Of a stretch of 64,000 bases of DNA, positions 51,727 through 59,910 are shown piece after piece. Source of the stretch: Agrobacterium tumefaciens (GTDB lineage: Bacteria; Pseudomonadota; Alphaproteobacteria; Rhizobiales; Rhizobiaceae); NCBI GenBank assembly GCA_025559845.1, contig CP048469.1, forward strand, positions 2,356,001 through 2,420,000. Direction: 5' to 3'. Made by a program: the position numbers and the translations under genes. The notes below the pieces were generated by a model. The model was given only the letters and a program-made list of their open reading frames with translations, was not told where the DNA came from and did no database searches. Every line of letters begins with the position of its first letter. Positions within the stretch are counted from its first letter, which is position 1.

Positions 51727-52248
51727 ATGAAGTCTCTTGAACTGCTCGTTGAGCGGATCATTCTCTCCAGCCGCTGGCTACTCGTCGCTTTTTATCTCGG
51801 CCTTGTTGCCGCACTTGCTGTCTATGCGTTTTCGTTCGCGCTCAAATTTTTCAAGGTCGCGAAGAACGTTTTCAACTACGACGAAGCCGATATGATCCTT
51901 GCGATGCTGGGTCTGATCGATGCCGCGCTGGTTGCCAGCCTCATTGTGATGGTGATGATTTCGGGTTACGAAAACTTTGTCAGCCGTTTTGATGAAGCCG
52001 ACGGTGAGGTTTCCTTCCTCGGAAAGCTCGATGCTGGCAGCCTGAAGATCAAGGTCGCATCGTCTATCGTGGCAATCTCATCCATCCATCTGCTGCAGAT
52101 CTTCCTGAACGCCAACCAATACACAGACAGCAAGCTGATGTGGTTCACCATCATGCATCTGGCGTTCGTCGTGTCTGCAGTCATGCTTGGCTACCTTGAA
52201 AAACTGATGGCGAAGTCGAAGGACAAACCCGAGAACCCGGCCATATAA
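51727..52248 (+). CDS. YqhA/UPF0114 inner-membrane protein
   Basis: A 173-residue protein with about four helices of the UPF0114 (YqhA) family. Diagnostic segments are 'ERIILSSRWLLVAFYLGL' at the N-terminus, 'LIDAALVASLIVMVMISGYENFVSRF' in the middle and 'LKIKVASSIVAISSIHLLQIFL'. The family is widespread and its function is not established. It is divergent from the TonB receptor and may share iron control if the upstream boxes act on both promoters. The ribosome site is weak (GGATACGGACA). Confidence 0.9.
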   Translation: MKSLELLVERIILSSRWLLVAFYLGLVAALAVYAFSFALKFFKVAKNVFNYDEADMILAMLGLIDAALVASLIVMVMISGYENFVSRFDEADGEVSFLGKLDAGSLKIKVASSIVAISSIHLLQIFLNANQYTDSKLMWFTIMHLAFVVSAVMLGYLEKLMAKSKDKPENPAI

Positions 52249-52346
52249 ATCAGAATCCAATTGTTACGAGGTCTGGATACCGTGTCCGCTTTTTCCGCAT
52301 ATTCTTCGTTGCCGAAAGCGGCACCCTACCGGACAGCGTTGCCTGA

Positions 52347-53063
52347 ATGCTGACGCTTTGCCGCCAATCGAACCTCAGCCAACAATTCTCAGCTTCCGCC
52401 AACACGGGAGACTGGCTGGCGGCCTTGACGAATCTGGCCTGCGAATTTGGCTACGCCCATGTCACGCTACTAAAAATCCCTTCGACGGCTGGCTCCGGCG
52501 TGTCCGCCGTCATTCTGGAAACCACACTGCCGCAATGGATCATCCGTGAAGTGGGCCATCACGGCCCTCCGAACGACTGTGCAGCCATACGTTGCGGCAT
52601 GTCATCGCTTGTCCCTCAATATTGGTCCATGGATGAAGACGATGCCTTGCCGGGCACGATCGCGCTGACAACGGATTCCTTCCGTGGCATCGGCATCACA
52701 TGCGGACTGACCATTCCACTGAATGGTCTGAACGGAGGTAAACATCTCCTGACCTTTGGCGGGGATCGCACACATCTGCCGCAGGCTGCGCTCAACGAAC
52801 TGGGCATGATCTGTCTTCACGCTTTCGAGATTTACGATCGCCTCTGCCGGACAGGGATCAAGACTCCGTCGCCACTGACAAAACGAGAATTGGACGTTGT
52901 GCGCTGGACAGCGCAAGGCAAGACATCGGTTGAAATCGCCGAGATCCTGTCGATCTCGGAACATACGGTCAACGCCTATATGAACAACGCCATGCGCAAG
53001 CTGGATTGCGTCAATCGCACCCAACTCGTCGCAAAAACCATTCGCCTGAAACTCATCAACTGA
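52347..53063 (+). CDS. LuxR-family regulator (solo) with autoinducer-binding-like domain
   Basis: A 238-residue regulator. Residues about 10-165 form an autoinducer-binding-like domain. In TraR terms the Trp57-like residue ('PQWIIRE'), Asp70 ('NDCAAI') and Trp85 ('QYWSM') appear kept, but Tyr61 and Pro71 are replaced (Pro71 by Cys). The C-terminal LuxR helix-turn-helix ('LTKRELDVVRWTAQGKTSVEIAEILSISEHTVN') is intact. No luxI-type synthase is nearby, so it is a solo. It may bind an acyl-homoserine lactone, another ligand or nothing. No clear ribosome site precedes the ATG. Confidence 0.88.
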   Translation: MLTLCRQSNLSQQFSASANTGDWLAALTNLACEFGYAHVTLLKIPSTAGSGVSAVILETTLPQWIIREVGHHGPPNDCAAIRCGMSSLVPQYWSMDEDDALPGTIALTTDSFRGIGITCGLTIPLNGLNGGKHLLTFGGDRTHLPQAALNELGMICLHAFEIYDRLCRTGIKTPSPLTKRELDVVRWTAQGKTSVEIAEILSISEHTVNAYMNNAMRKLDCVNRTQLVAKTIRLKLIN

Positions 53064-53073
53064 ACGCGGCGGC

Positions 53074-54231
53074 TTATCGATCCAGTACGGAGCGCAGCTC
53101 CACCAGGTTCGAACGCACCCGCAGGACATAAAAGCCCATGGTTGCGAGGTGCGATGGCATGATCCAGCCGCTTTCCTCGCCGTTCGAAATGATGGCTGGC
53201 TGAATGCGCAGTGCAGCGCGCGTCTGCGCCAAAGTGTCGTTCCAGAGATTGGTCAGGTTACGTTCACGAATGACCTGCGCGAAGTCCGAACCCGCTGCGG
53301 AGAGCACCCCGTAATATCCGTAGAGCTGACCGTAAGCGAACCAGAAGCGATCGTCAGCGCGTGTATCGAACCAGCCACCGTTATAGTTCTCGGAACGCTC
53401 GCGCAGGATCGCCGAGGTCGCCCCGATATCGCCGGCGATACGGTCGATAAACTGGATCAGGTTGTCGGCGCGGGTGTCGAACACCGCCTTGCAGGCAACA
53501 AGCTCGCCGTTGAATGCCTGGAAGCTGCGGATGGCGGCACGGTAATAGCTTGGCGTCGGCGTTTTCGGACCGAAGGGGTCGAGGCCGAAATACCAAGAAT
53601 ACTCGCTGAACTGCATGTTGCCACGCGCTTCCTGAAGATTGTTATTGATGCCGGAGGTTCCACGGACGCGACCAAGCGTATCCACCAGTTCGATCGACGT
53701 ACGACGTACCGCCTGATTGATACCACGCTGAAACGACGCCTTGTTGTCGAGGAAAGGGGTGCTGTCCCAATCGATCCCGAACAGCCCCAACCTGTAAAGC
53801 AGCATGGAGGAAATCCAGGCGTTCTGGTTAACGTTGAAATCGGTCAGATCGGCAGCCACGTCGACAATAGCGGATCTCTGGCAGACGGGCGCTGCAGTGC
53901 TGGCGGCGCTGGACGTTGTCTGTGTGGAAGCACTGGCCGCAGCATCAGGCAATTCCTGGCCCGCCGGAACGGCGCGCTCGGACAGTTTGTAACGACTTAC
54001 ATAGTCAGGGTCGAAATTCGTCCAGACCTGTGTCTGCCAGACGAAATAGCCGTAAAATCCCACAAGTCCGATGAGAACGAGAGCAACCGGCCCCTTCACC
54101 GTCCAGTGCCGACCCCGGTACCAACCGTGTGCGGCGAGAAACGGCCAAAGCAGCCACGCCACGAAAACACTGACAGCCTTGCCAATGGCACTGAATACGG
54201 CCTGAACCAAAGCGGTAATCCGGTCGATCAT
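53074..54231 (-). CDS. DUF2333 family membrane-anchored protein
   Basis: A 385-residue protein with an N-terminal amphipathic/hydrophobic stretch (about residues 1-35) and a membrane helix at about 47-66 ('GPVALVLIGLVGFYGYFVW'), then a large probably periplasmic domain. 'VDVAADLTDFNVNQNAWISSMLLYRLGLFGIDWD' and 'TPFLDNKASFQRGINQAVRRTSIELVDTLGRVRG' are the conserved DUF2333 blocks (roughly residues 124-195). No enzymatic motif is evident, and the function is unknown. It is convergent with the LuxR gene, 10 bases from its stop. Confidence 0.85.
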   Translation of the reverse strand: MIDRITALVQAVFSAIGKAVSVFVAWLLWPFLAAHGWYRGRHWTVKGPVALVLIGLVGFYGYFVWQTQVWTNFDPDYVSRYKLSERAVPAGQELPDAAASASTQTTSSAASTAAPVCQRSAIVDVAADLTDFNVNQNAWISSMLLYRLGLFGIDWDSTPFLDNKASFQRGINQAVRRTSIELVDTLGRVRGTSGINNNLQEARGNMQFSEYSWYFGLDPFGPKTPTPSYYRAAIRSFQAFNGELVACKAVFDTRADNLIQFIDRIAGDIGATSAILRERSENYNGGWFDTRADDRFWFAYGQLYGYYGVLSAAGSDFAQVIRERNLTNLWNDTLAQTRAALRIQPAIISNGEESGWIMPSHLATMGFYVLRVRSNLVELRSVLDR

Positions 54232-54427
54232 GTCGTCATGTTCTCCTCTGTCCGGTGGGACGAAAGGACAAGAGGCGTCACATTAAGGACGCCGCCCATC
54301 CCTAGGCCGACATTGTGGCCGGTTTCGCTCTTCCAGATATGTGCCGGTCGATGTGGATGCAACACGATTGCGAAACTTTTCTCAACCCGTGGTCCGTACA
54401 ATCGAAGCGAAATGACAGAGGCACCCG

Positions 54428-54880
54428 TCAGAGACCGAGCTTTGCAATCTCCGCTTCAAGACGCTCTTTGGCCTTCTTGGGCAACTTGCCGTTTTTCACC
54501 GCATCCAGATTGGCGGGCGCCGCATCACCAACGACCACCAAAGCGACCATGCCCATGCCCACATGCGGCGTGCATTTGACGACATAGGCCCCTTCCTTTT
54601 CGACCGTGACCTTCAGCGTCTCGTTCATCTTGCCTTTGAAATCCGCAACGCCTTCGGGGAGCATGTCTCTCACCGCTGCAGCATCATGCCCCTTGTCAAC
54701 CGGAACGAAGACGATCACGTCGCCCACGGCCGCTTTGACGGCTGCCGGTTCGAATACCATCGCCTGACCGTCGCTGCCCTTATTCAGCATCTTGATTTCG
54801 ATCTCGGCCGACGCCGCGGGAAATGCGAACAGCCCTGTCATGGCTGCAAGCGTGATGAATTGGGCGATCTTATTCTGCAT
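54428..54880 (-). CDS. Pseudoazurin (periplasmic blue copper protein)
   Basis: A 150-residue cupredoxin with a signal peptide to about residue 25. The type 1 copper ligands are His65 ('DKGHDAA'), Cys103, His106 and Met111 ('KCTPHVGMGM'), with spacing identical to known pseudoazurins. It carries electrons to copper nitrite reductase or N2O reductase, and sometimes to oxidases. AGGAG precedes the ATG at 54880. An FNR/FixK-type half-site pair (TTG-N8-CAA) lies upstream at a position suited to activation. No denitrification genes adjoin it in the window. Confidence 0.95.
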   Translation of the reverse strand: MQNKIAQFITLAAMTGLFAFPAASAEIEIKMLNKGSDGQAMVFEPAAVKAAVGDVIVFVPVDKGHDAAAVRDMLPEGVADFKGKMNETLKVTVEKEGAYVVKCTPHVGMGMVALVVVGDAAPANLDAVKNGKLPKKAKERLEAEIAKLGL

Positions 54881-54956
54881 GTCTTCTGCTCCTGAGGGAC
54901 ACCACATTGGCGCAAATGCGCAGGCATGGTGTTAGCCTCAGGCAGAATCGACCTCT

Positions 54957-54970
54957 TTGCGAAAAATCAA
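54957..54970 (-). promoter_or_regulatory. FNR/FixK/NnrR-type site upstream of pseudoazurin
   Basis: On the minus strand TTGATTTTTCGCAA has the TTG-N8-CAA core and a perfect TTGAT left half. Its centre is about 83 bases before the ATG, compatible with activation if transcription starts near 54922. Confidence 0.45.
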
Positions 54971-54993
54971 ATGCGGCAAGGCGACGCGGAGCA

Positions 54994-55575
54994 TCAGCCT
55001 TCCTTGACGGTCTCCACCCAGTGGCGACGGCAGAACGACACATATTTCTCGTTACCACCGACATCGATCTGAGCACCGTCCTTGACGACTTTTCCTTGCT
55101 GATCGAAACGCGCCACCATCGTCGCCTTGCGGCCGCAATGGCAGATGGTGCGGATTTCGCGCAGCTCATCGGCAATGGCGAGCAACTCCCTCGACGCCGG
55201 AAACAGTTTGCCCTGGAAATCCGTCCGCAGGCCATAGGCCATCACCGGGATATTCAGCTTGTCGGCAATATGCGCCAATTGCCAGACATGATGTTCGGAA
55301 AGGAAATGAGCCTCATCGATGAAGAGACAGGCGATTGCCGCCTGCTCGTGCAACACCTGCACTTCGGCGAAGATGTCAGTGCTTTCGTCAAAAGTCAGGG
55401 CATCCGAGGAAAGGCCGATGCGCGAGGCAACCTTGCCAACACCCGCCCTGTCATCAAAGGCAGCCGTAAAAATCAGGGTGCGCATGCCGCGCTCCTGATA
55501 GTTGTAGGATGCTTGCAACAGCATGGTCGACTTGCCGGCGTTCATCGCAGCATAATTGAAATAGAGCTTGGCCAT
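54994..55575 (-). CDS. tdk: Thymidine kinase
   Basis: Thymidine kinase makes dTMP from thymidine and ATP. The 193-residue protein is the type II kinase: Walker A 'MNAGKST' at residues 11-17, Walker B-like 'CLFIDEAHFLSEHHVWQL', the lasso region near 'AYGLRTDFQGKLFPAS', and zinc-type Cys residues in 'TICHCGRKA' and 'FCRRHW'. Both ATG55578 and ATG55575 are possible; AAGGAG favours 55575. It is divergent from choX. Confidence 0.96.
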   Translation of the reverse strand: MAKLYFNYAAMNAGKSTMLLQASYNYQERGMRTLIFTAAFDDRAGVGKVASRIGLSSDALTFDESTDIFAEVQVLHEQAAIACLFIDEAHFLSEHHVWQLAHIADKLNIPVMAYGLRTDFQGKLFPASRELLAIADELREIRTICHCGRKATMVARFDQQGKVVKDGAQIDVGGNEKYVSFCRRHWVETVKEG

Positions 55576-55802
55576 CATCCACTCCTTGTGCGGCGTCTTT
55601 TGCCGGGGATGGCCCGCGATGAAAAGTGGCACAGCATAAAAACCACAGATTTCCACGAAGGAAGAAGCCTTGATTCGACGCAGGACAAGGCGGTTTTCAT
55701 CCGCTGTGTCGCAAACGGTGCGCCAAAACACGCAAATGCGCATGAGTTGATTGTGCGGTGCAGATATTGATAATGGCAAGGGAACTGAAAAGGGAGCAAG
55801 CA

Positions 55803-56762
55803 ATGTTTGCAAATAGAAATCGCTGTCTGGCGCTGGCCGCAGCAATCTCCACGCTGGCCCTCGGTGCAGCCAGCGCGCAGGCGGCAGAGCCCGCAAGTTG
55901 TGGTACGGTGCGCTTCTCCGACGTCGGCTGGACCGACATCACCGCCACAACCGCCACGGCAACCGTGATTTTGAAAAGCCTTGGCTACGAAACCGACGTC
56001 AAGCTTCTCTCCGTCCCCGTCACCTACACCTCACTCAAGAACAAGGACATCGACGTCTTCCTCGGCAACTGGATGCCAACCATGGAAGGCGACATTGCCC
56101 CCTATCGCGAAGACAAGTCCGTCGAAACTGTCCGTGAAAACCTCACAGGTGCCAAATACACGCTGGCGACAAACGCCAAGGGCGCCGAACTCGGTATCAA
56201 GGATTTCAAGGATATCGCCACCCACAGCGATGCTCTCAGCGGCAAGATCTACGGCATTGAACCGGGAAATGACGGAAACCGCCTGATCCTCGATATGGTT
56301 GCCAAGGACACATTTGGCCTCAAGAGCTTCGAGGTCGTCGAATCGTCCGAACAGGGCATGCTGGCGCAGGTCGCCCGTGCTGAAAAATCCGGTGAGCCGA
56401 TCGTCTTCCTCGGCTGGGAACCGCACCCGATGAACGCGAATTTCAAGCTGGCCTATCTGACCGGCGGTGACGACGTTTTCGGCCCGAATCTCGGCGGCGC
56501 GACGATCTACACCAACGTTCGCAAGGGCTACACGGAAGAATGCCCGAACGTCGGCACATTGCTCAAGAACCTGCAATTCTCGCTGCCCATGGAAAACGAG
56601 ATCATGGGCAAGATTCTGAATGACGGCCTTGAGGGCGAAGCCGCAGCGACGGCCTGGTTGAAAGCCAATCCTTCGGCAATCGAGCCATGGCTTGCCAACG
56701 TCAAGACCAAGGATGGCAGCGCGGATGCCGTGCCAGCCGTGAAGAAGGCATTGGGCCTCTAA
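55803..56762 (+). CDS. choX: Choline ABC transporter binding protein
   Basis: ChoX captures choline, and more weakly acetylcholine, in the periplasm. The 319-residue precursor has a signal peptide to about residue 28. The aromatic cage known from Sinorhizobium ChoX is present at identical numbering: Trp43, Trp90, Tyr119 and Trp205, with Asp45 and Asn156 as further contacts ('VGWTD', 'LGNWMP', 'AKYTLA', 'PGNDGN', 'FLGWEP'). GGGAG precedes the ATG by 8 bases. It is first of choXWV, but choW starts 335 bases later, a longer gap than usual. Confidence 0.97.
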   Translation: MFANRNRCLALAAAISTLALGAASAQAAEPASCGTVRFSDVGWTDITATTATATVILKSLGYETDVKLLSVPVTYTSLKNKDIDVFLGNWMPTMEGDIAPYREDKSVETVRENLTGAKYTLATNAKGAELGIKDFKDIATHSDALSGKIYGIEPGNDGNRLILDMVAKDTFGLKSFEVVESSEQGMLAQVARAEKSGEPIVFLGWEPHPMNANFKLAYLTGGDDVFGPNLGGATIYTNVRKGYTEECPNVGTLLKNLQFSLPMENEIMGKILNDGLEGEAAATAWLKANPSAIEPWLANVKTKDGSADAVPAVKKALGL

Positions 56763-57097
56763 AGCGAAGACATGCGATGCTGATCCGAGTTGTCTTTTGA
56801 CATACCCGGACCAGCGGGGCATGACATGATATCCGTGCATGGCGTGGCCGCGAAATTCTGTCGCGTCAATCGCCAAGCGCTCGCCCGGCGTCTGGCAAGG
56901 CGATGTCAGAATCTATGAAACGGATCGAAATGGCGAGGACTGCGACAAAAGCCGAAGGGTGAGGTCAGTGGCCCCGCCATAGGCTGCAACAAGTAGACTG
57001 ATGCATAGCCGTCATCATTTCGATCCATTTCACAGGTTCCAAGCCTGAACTGCCCGCCGTCGTCCCTGAATCTGTTCGCGAAAGGTCTCGTCTTACC
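56763..57097 (+). other. Long choX-choW gap with inverted repeat
   Basis: This 335-base intercistronic region holds no gene I can support. Short frames on both strands (30 codons or fewer on the plus strand; one antisense frame reaching into choW) look like chance. It contains the 17-bp inverted repeat listed next. Confidence 0.6.
56916..57031. repeat. 17-bp inverted repeat bounding an 82-base segment
   Basis: TGAAACGGATCGAAATG (56916-56932) matches the reverse complement of CATTTCGATCCATTTCA (57015-57031) at 16 of 17 positions, the remaining pair being a G-U wobble as RNA. The inner bases show weaker complementarity. It could be an RNA stem separating choX from choWV, or a small palindromic intergenic element. 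Whether it recurs elsewhere in the genome cannot be seen here. Confidence 0.65.
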
Positions 57098-57949
57098 GTG
57101 GAATGGCTCAGCGCCCCTGAAAACCGTTTGCCCGTCGGCCGATACGCCAAGGAAGCCATCGACTGGCTGACTGGAAATCTCGCATTTTTCTTCGACTGGC
57201 TGTCGTTCATTTTCCAAAGCGTCATCGATGCTTTGCTATATGTCCTCCAGACGCCACACCCGCTTGTGATTGTCGCAATTCTGACCGCACTGTCTGCGTG
57301 GACACGCCGCTCGGTCGGCATGCCGATTTTCACCATCCTCGGGCTGCTTCTCATCATCAATCTCGGCTACTGGAAAGCGACAACGGAAACCCTTGCGCTT
57401 GTGATTGCCGCAAGCGCAGTGTGCATGATTATCGGCATACCGCTTGGAATCCTGGCTGCACGCCGCAAATGGATTTACGCCGCCATGCGCCCGGTTCTCG
57501 ATCTGATGCAGACGATCCCGACCTTCGTTTATCTCATCCCCGCGCTGGTTCTTTTCGGGCTCGGCATGGTTCCCGGCCTGATCGCCACGGTAATCTTTGC
57601 CATTCCGGCACCGATTCGCTTGACCCGCCTCGGCATCATCTCAACACCGCCAGCCCTTGTTGAAGCCGCCGTTGCCTTCGGTGCAACGCCGGGACAGGTA
57701 CTTCGCAAGGTCGAACTGCCATTTGCAGCCCCTCAGATCATGGCAGGCCTGACCCAGACCATCATGCTGTCGCTGTCGATGGTGGTGATTTCCGCCCTTG
57801 TCGGTGCAAACGGCCTCGGCGTGCCAGTGGTACGCGCGCTCAACACCGTCAACATCGCAATGGGCTTCGAAGCCGGCCTGTGCATCGTCATATTAGCGAT
57901 CGTTCTGGACCGACTGTTCCGCCTTCCCGGCTCGGAGGACGACCTGTGA
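57098..57949 (+). CDS. choW: Choline ABC transporter permease
   Basis: A 283-residue ProW-type permease with about six to seven helices. The EAA loop 'EAAVAFGATPGQVLRKVELPFAAPQIMAGL' contacts the ATPase, and 'LMQTIPTFVYLIPALVLFGLG' and 'LVGANGLG' are typical of the glycine-betaine/choline family. The start codon is GTG (57098), with only a weak AAAGG upstream. The N-terminal 30 residues precede the first helix. The stop overlaps the choV start (GTGA). Substrate assignment rests on the adjacent choX. Confidence 0.94.
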   Translation: MEWLSAPENRLPVGRYAKEAIDWLTGNLAFFFDWLSFIFQSVIDALLYVLQTPHPLVIVAILTALSAWTRRSVGMPIFTILGLLLIINLGYWKATTETLALVIAASAVCMIIGIPLGILAARRKWIYAAMRPVLDLMQTIPTFVYLIPALVLFGLGMVPGLIATVIFAIPAPIRLTRLGIISTPPALVEAAVAFGATPGQVLRKVELPFAAPQIMAGLTQTIMLSLSMVVISALVGANGLGVPVVRALNTVNIAMGFEAGLCIVILAIVLDRLFRLPGSEDDL

Positions 57950-58992
57950 CAGACGCAATCATTTTCGGAAATGTCGACATCGTCTTCGGCAACAGGCCAG
58001 AACCCGCTCTGTCGCTGATCGACATGGGCAGATCCCGCGAGGAAATCAACGCGAAAACGGGACTGGTGCTTGGCGTCGCCAACGCATCGCTCGCGGTGAA
58101 GGAAGGTGAAATCCTCGTTCTCATGGGGCTTTCCGGCTCCGGGAAATCCACTCTGGTTCGCGCTGTCAACGGACTTGCGCCGGTGGTGCGCGGCAATGTC
58201 TCCATCAAAACCAAATCCGGTTACGTCGACCCTTATCGCACGACGGCGAAGTCGCTGCGCGATCTGCGCATGCACACGGTGTCGATGGTGTTTCAGCAAT
58301 TCGGCCTTTTGCCCTGGCGCAATGTTGCAGAGAACGTAGGCTTCGGCCTGGAACTTGCCGGTGTGCCCGAGGCGGAACGCAAGCGCCTCGTCGATGAACA
58401 ACTGGAACTCGTCAATCTTTCCCAGTGGGCGAACAAAAAGGTCGGAGAACTATCCGGAGGCATGCAACAGCGCGTCGGACTGGCCCGGGCCTTTGCAACG
58501 GGCGCACCGATCTTGTTGATGGATGAACCGTTTTCAGCGCTCGACCCGCTCATCCGAAGCCGCCTTCAGGACGAACTTCTGGAGTTTCAAAGCCGACTGA
58601 AGAAAACCATCCTGTTTGTCAGTCACGACCTGGATGAGGCATTCCGCATCGGTAACCGGATCGCGATGATGGAGGGCGGGCGTATTATCCAGTGCGGCAC
58701 ACCGCAACAAATCGTCAAACATCCGGCCACACAATATGTCGCGGACTTCGTCCAGAACATGAACCCGATTTCCATGCTGACTGCAGCGGATGTCATGACG
58801 CGCGGCATCGGCGAAAAGAACGGGCATCTGGCGGTTGCCGCAACGGCCCGCCCCACGTCGCCGCTCATCGATATTCTCGACGCTTTGTCGAAACATTCCG
58901 GCGCAATCGGCGTCGTCGACAACGGCTCAATCGTCGGCACGATTTCGGCGGATGACATCGTCAGCGGCCTGACTCGACACCGCAAAAAATGA
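57946..58992 (+). CDS. choV: Choline ABC transporter ATPase
   Basis: A 348-residue ATPase of the ProV/OpuA family. Walker A 'GLSGSGKST', Q-loop 'MVFQQFGLLPWRNV', signature 'LSGGMQQRVGLARA', Walker B 'ILLMDEPFSALDPLIRSRLQ' and the switch His in 'FVSHDLDEAFRIGNRIAMMEGG' are complete. A shortened C-terminal CBS-like region ('GAIGVVDNGSIVGTISADDIVSGL') ends the protein. The GTG start at 57946 overlaps the choW stop and follows GGAGG. A terminator follows, closing the operon. Confidence 0.95.
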   Translation: MTDAIIFGNVDIVFGNRPEPALSLIDMGRSREEINAKTGLVLGVANASLAVKEGEILVLMGLSGSGKSTLVRAVNGLAPVVRGNVSIKTKSGYVDPYRTTAKSLRDLRMHTVSMVFQQFGLLPWRNVAENVGFGLELAGVPEAERKRLVDEQLELVNLSQWANKKVGELSGGMQQRVGLARAFATGAPILLMDEPFSALDPLIRSRLQDELLEFQSRLKKTILFVSHDLDEAFRIGNRIAMMEGGRIIQCGTPQQIVKHPATQYVADFVQNMNPISMLTAADVMTRGIGEKNGHLAVAATARPTSPLIDILDALSKHSGAIGVVDNGSIVGTISADDIVSGLTRHRKK

Positions 58993-59010
58993 CATTGCAC
59001 CAGATTCCAA

Positions 59011-59045
59011 GAAGGCTTTCGCAACCGCGGAAGCCTTCTTTTTTG
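59011..59045 (+). terminator. Rho-independent terminator of choXWV
   Basis: GAAGGCTTTCGC pairs with GCGGAAGCCTTC (with one mismatch), followed by TTTTTTG. Confidence 0.88.
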
Positions 59046-59178
59046 TTCCTGGAACACGAAAACTGTATCTGGAATGCAAGTTTCAAAAAAAAGATTGTAT
59101 GGAACAACCATTTTAACAAGAATGCGATTGCAAACTAAAAAAAATCGCACAAGCTCAAGCATAGCTTTTGAAGCGATT

Positions 59179-59190
59179 GCTAAATTTAAG
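59179..59190 (+). repeat. 12-bp direct repeat, copy 1
   Basis: GCTAAATTTAAG; identical to the copy at 59399-59410 and containing the palindrome TAAATTTA. Confidence 0.5.
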
Positions 59191-59398
59191 GGGACAGCGA
59201 TCATCGAAGCCGAGATGGCGCTGCTTTAACCGGAAGTACGACGCTTATTTTTTAGCCAGTGAAGTGTCGCAAATGTTATGCCGACAACATGAATACTCAT
59301 GATTTCAGACAAAAAACAGGCATAAGGTAAGCAAATTAGTCATGAAGTCCCAAGTAGAGCATCATCTAACAATACTCAGAAAAAGGAACACGACATAA

Positions 59399-59410
59399 GC
59401 TAAATTTAAG
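59399..59410 (+). repeat. 12-bp direct repeat, copy 2
   Basis: The second GCTAAATTTAAG lies about 100 bases before the ArsR-family gene, within its likely promoter region. Confidence 0.5.
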
Positions 59411-59509
59411 TATATACAACGCGATCGTAGAACATTAAAACGCCCCATCGAACACCGGTTAATAGCCACCATGACCGTCGTTTCGACTGTCATTAGGAGA
59501 CTTGAGCGC

Positions 59510-59830
59510 ATGGACAACGAATCTCTGTCGGATCATAGTATCGCCGCTGCGGATCTGCTTTCGGCAATGGCGAATCCAAAACGTCTGCTGATTCTTTGTA
59601 CGCTCGTGGACACCGAAGTTCCTGTCGGAGTGCTTGCCTCCCAGGTCGGTCTGAGCCAATCCGCTCTTTCGCAGCATCTTTCCAAGTTGCGCGCACAGCG
59701 ACTGGTCAAGACACGCCGCGACGCTCAGACGATTTATTATTCCAGCAATTCTGAATCGGTGAAGAAGATCCTCGCATCGCTTGAAGAGATCTATTGTCAG
59801 TCGCAGAAGAGCAGCCGCACTGCCGCCTGA
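59510..59830 (+). CDS. nolR: ArsR/SmtB-family repressor, NolR-like
   Basis: A 106-residue winged-helix regulator. 'LLSAMANPKRLLILCTLVDTEVPVG' and 'QVGLSQSALSQHLSKLRAQRLVKTRRDAQTIYYSS' (read in parts) closely match rhizobial NolR, which represses nodulation genes and influences growth and conjugation in Rhizobiaceae. The metal-binding Cys motifs of arsenic or zinc sensors are absent; the single Cys in the N-terminal helix is not in an ELCVCDL box. AGGAG at 59495 favours the ATG at 59510 over 59471. It is monocistronic with a strong terminator and a long AT-rich upstream region. The exact NolR orthology is a judgement from memory. Confidence 0.75.
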   Translation: MDNESLSDHSIAAADLLSAMANPKRLLILCTLVDTEVPVGVLASQVGLSQSALSQHLSKLRAQRLVKTRRDAQTIYYSSNSESVKKILASLEEIYCQSQKSSRTAA

Positions 59831-59876
59831 TACTCGCGCTGGCGCTGGCGCTCGCACTTTTGAAAGATGATACCCG

Positions 59877-59903
59877 AAACCGGCTTCAGGCCGGTTTTTT
59901 GTT
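59877..59903 (+). terminator. Rho-independent terminator after the NolR-like gene
   Basis: The stem AACCGGC / GCCGGTT with a TTCAG loop is followed by TTTTG. Confidence 0.88.
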
Positions 59904-59910
59904 TTGAGGC

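Larger units (their letters stand above)
58993..59509. other. AT-rich region upstream of the NolR-like gene with a 12-bp direct repeat
   Basis: About 460 bases between the choV terminator and the ArsR-family gene are markedly AT-rich and carry no supportable gene. GCTAAATTTAAG occurs twice, at 59179-59190 and 59399-59410, 220 bases apart, around a near-palindromic TAAATTTA core. These may be operators of the downstream regulator or traces of a transferred segment. Confidence 0.55.

Noticed and set aside
56906..57217. 103-codon minus-strand frame spanning the choX-choW gap into choW
   Set aside because: It overlaps the choW coding start in antisense, lacks a ribosome site and shows no family resemblance.
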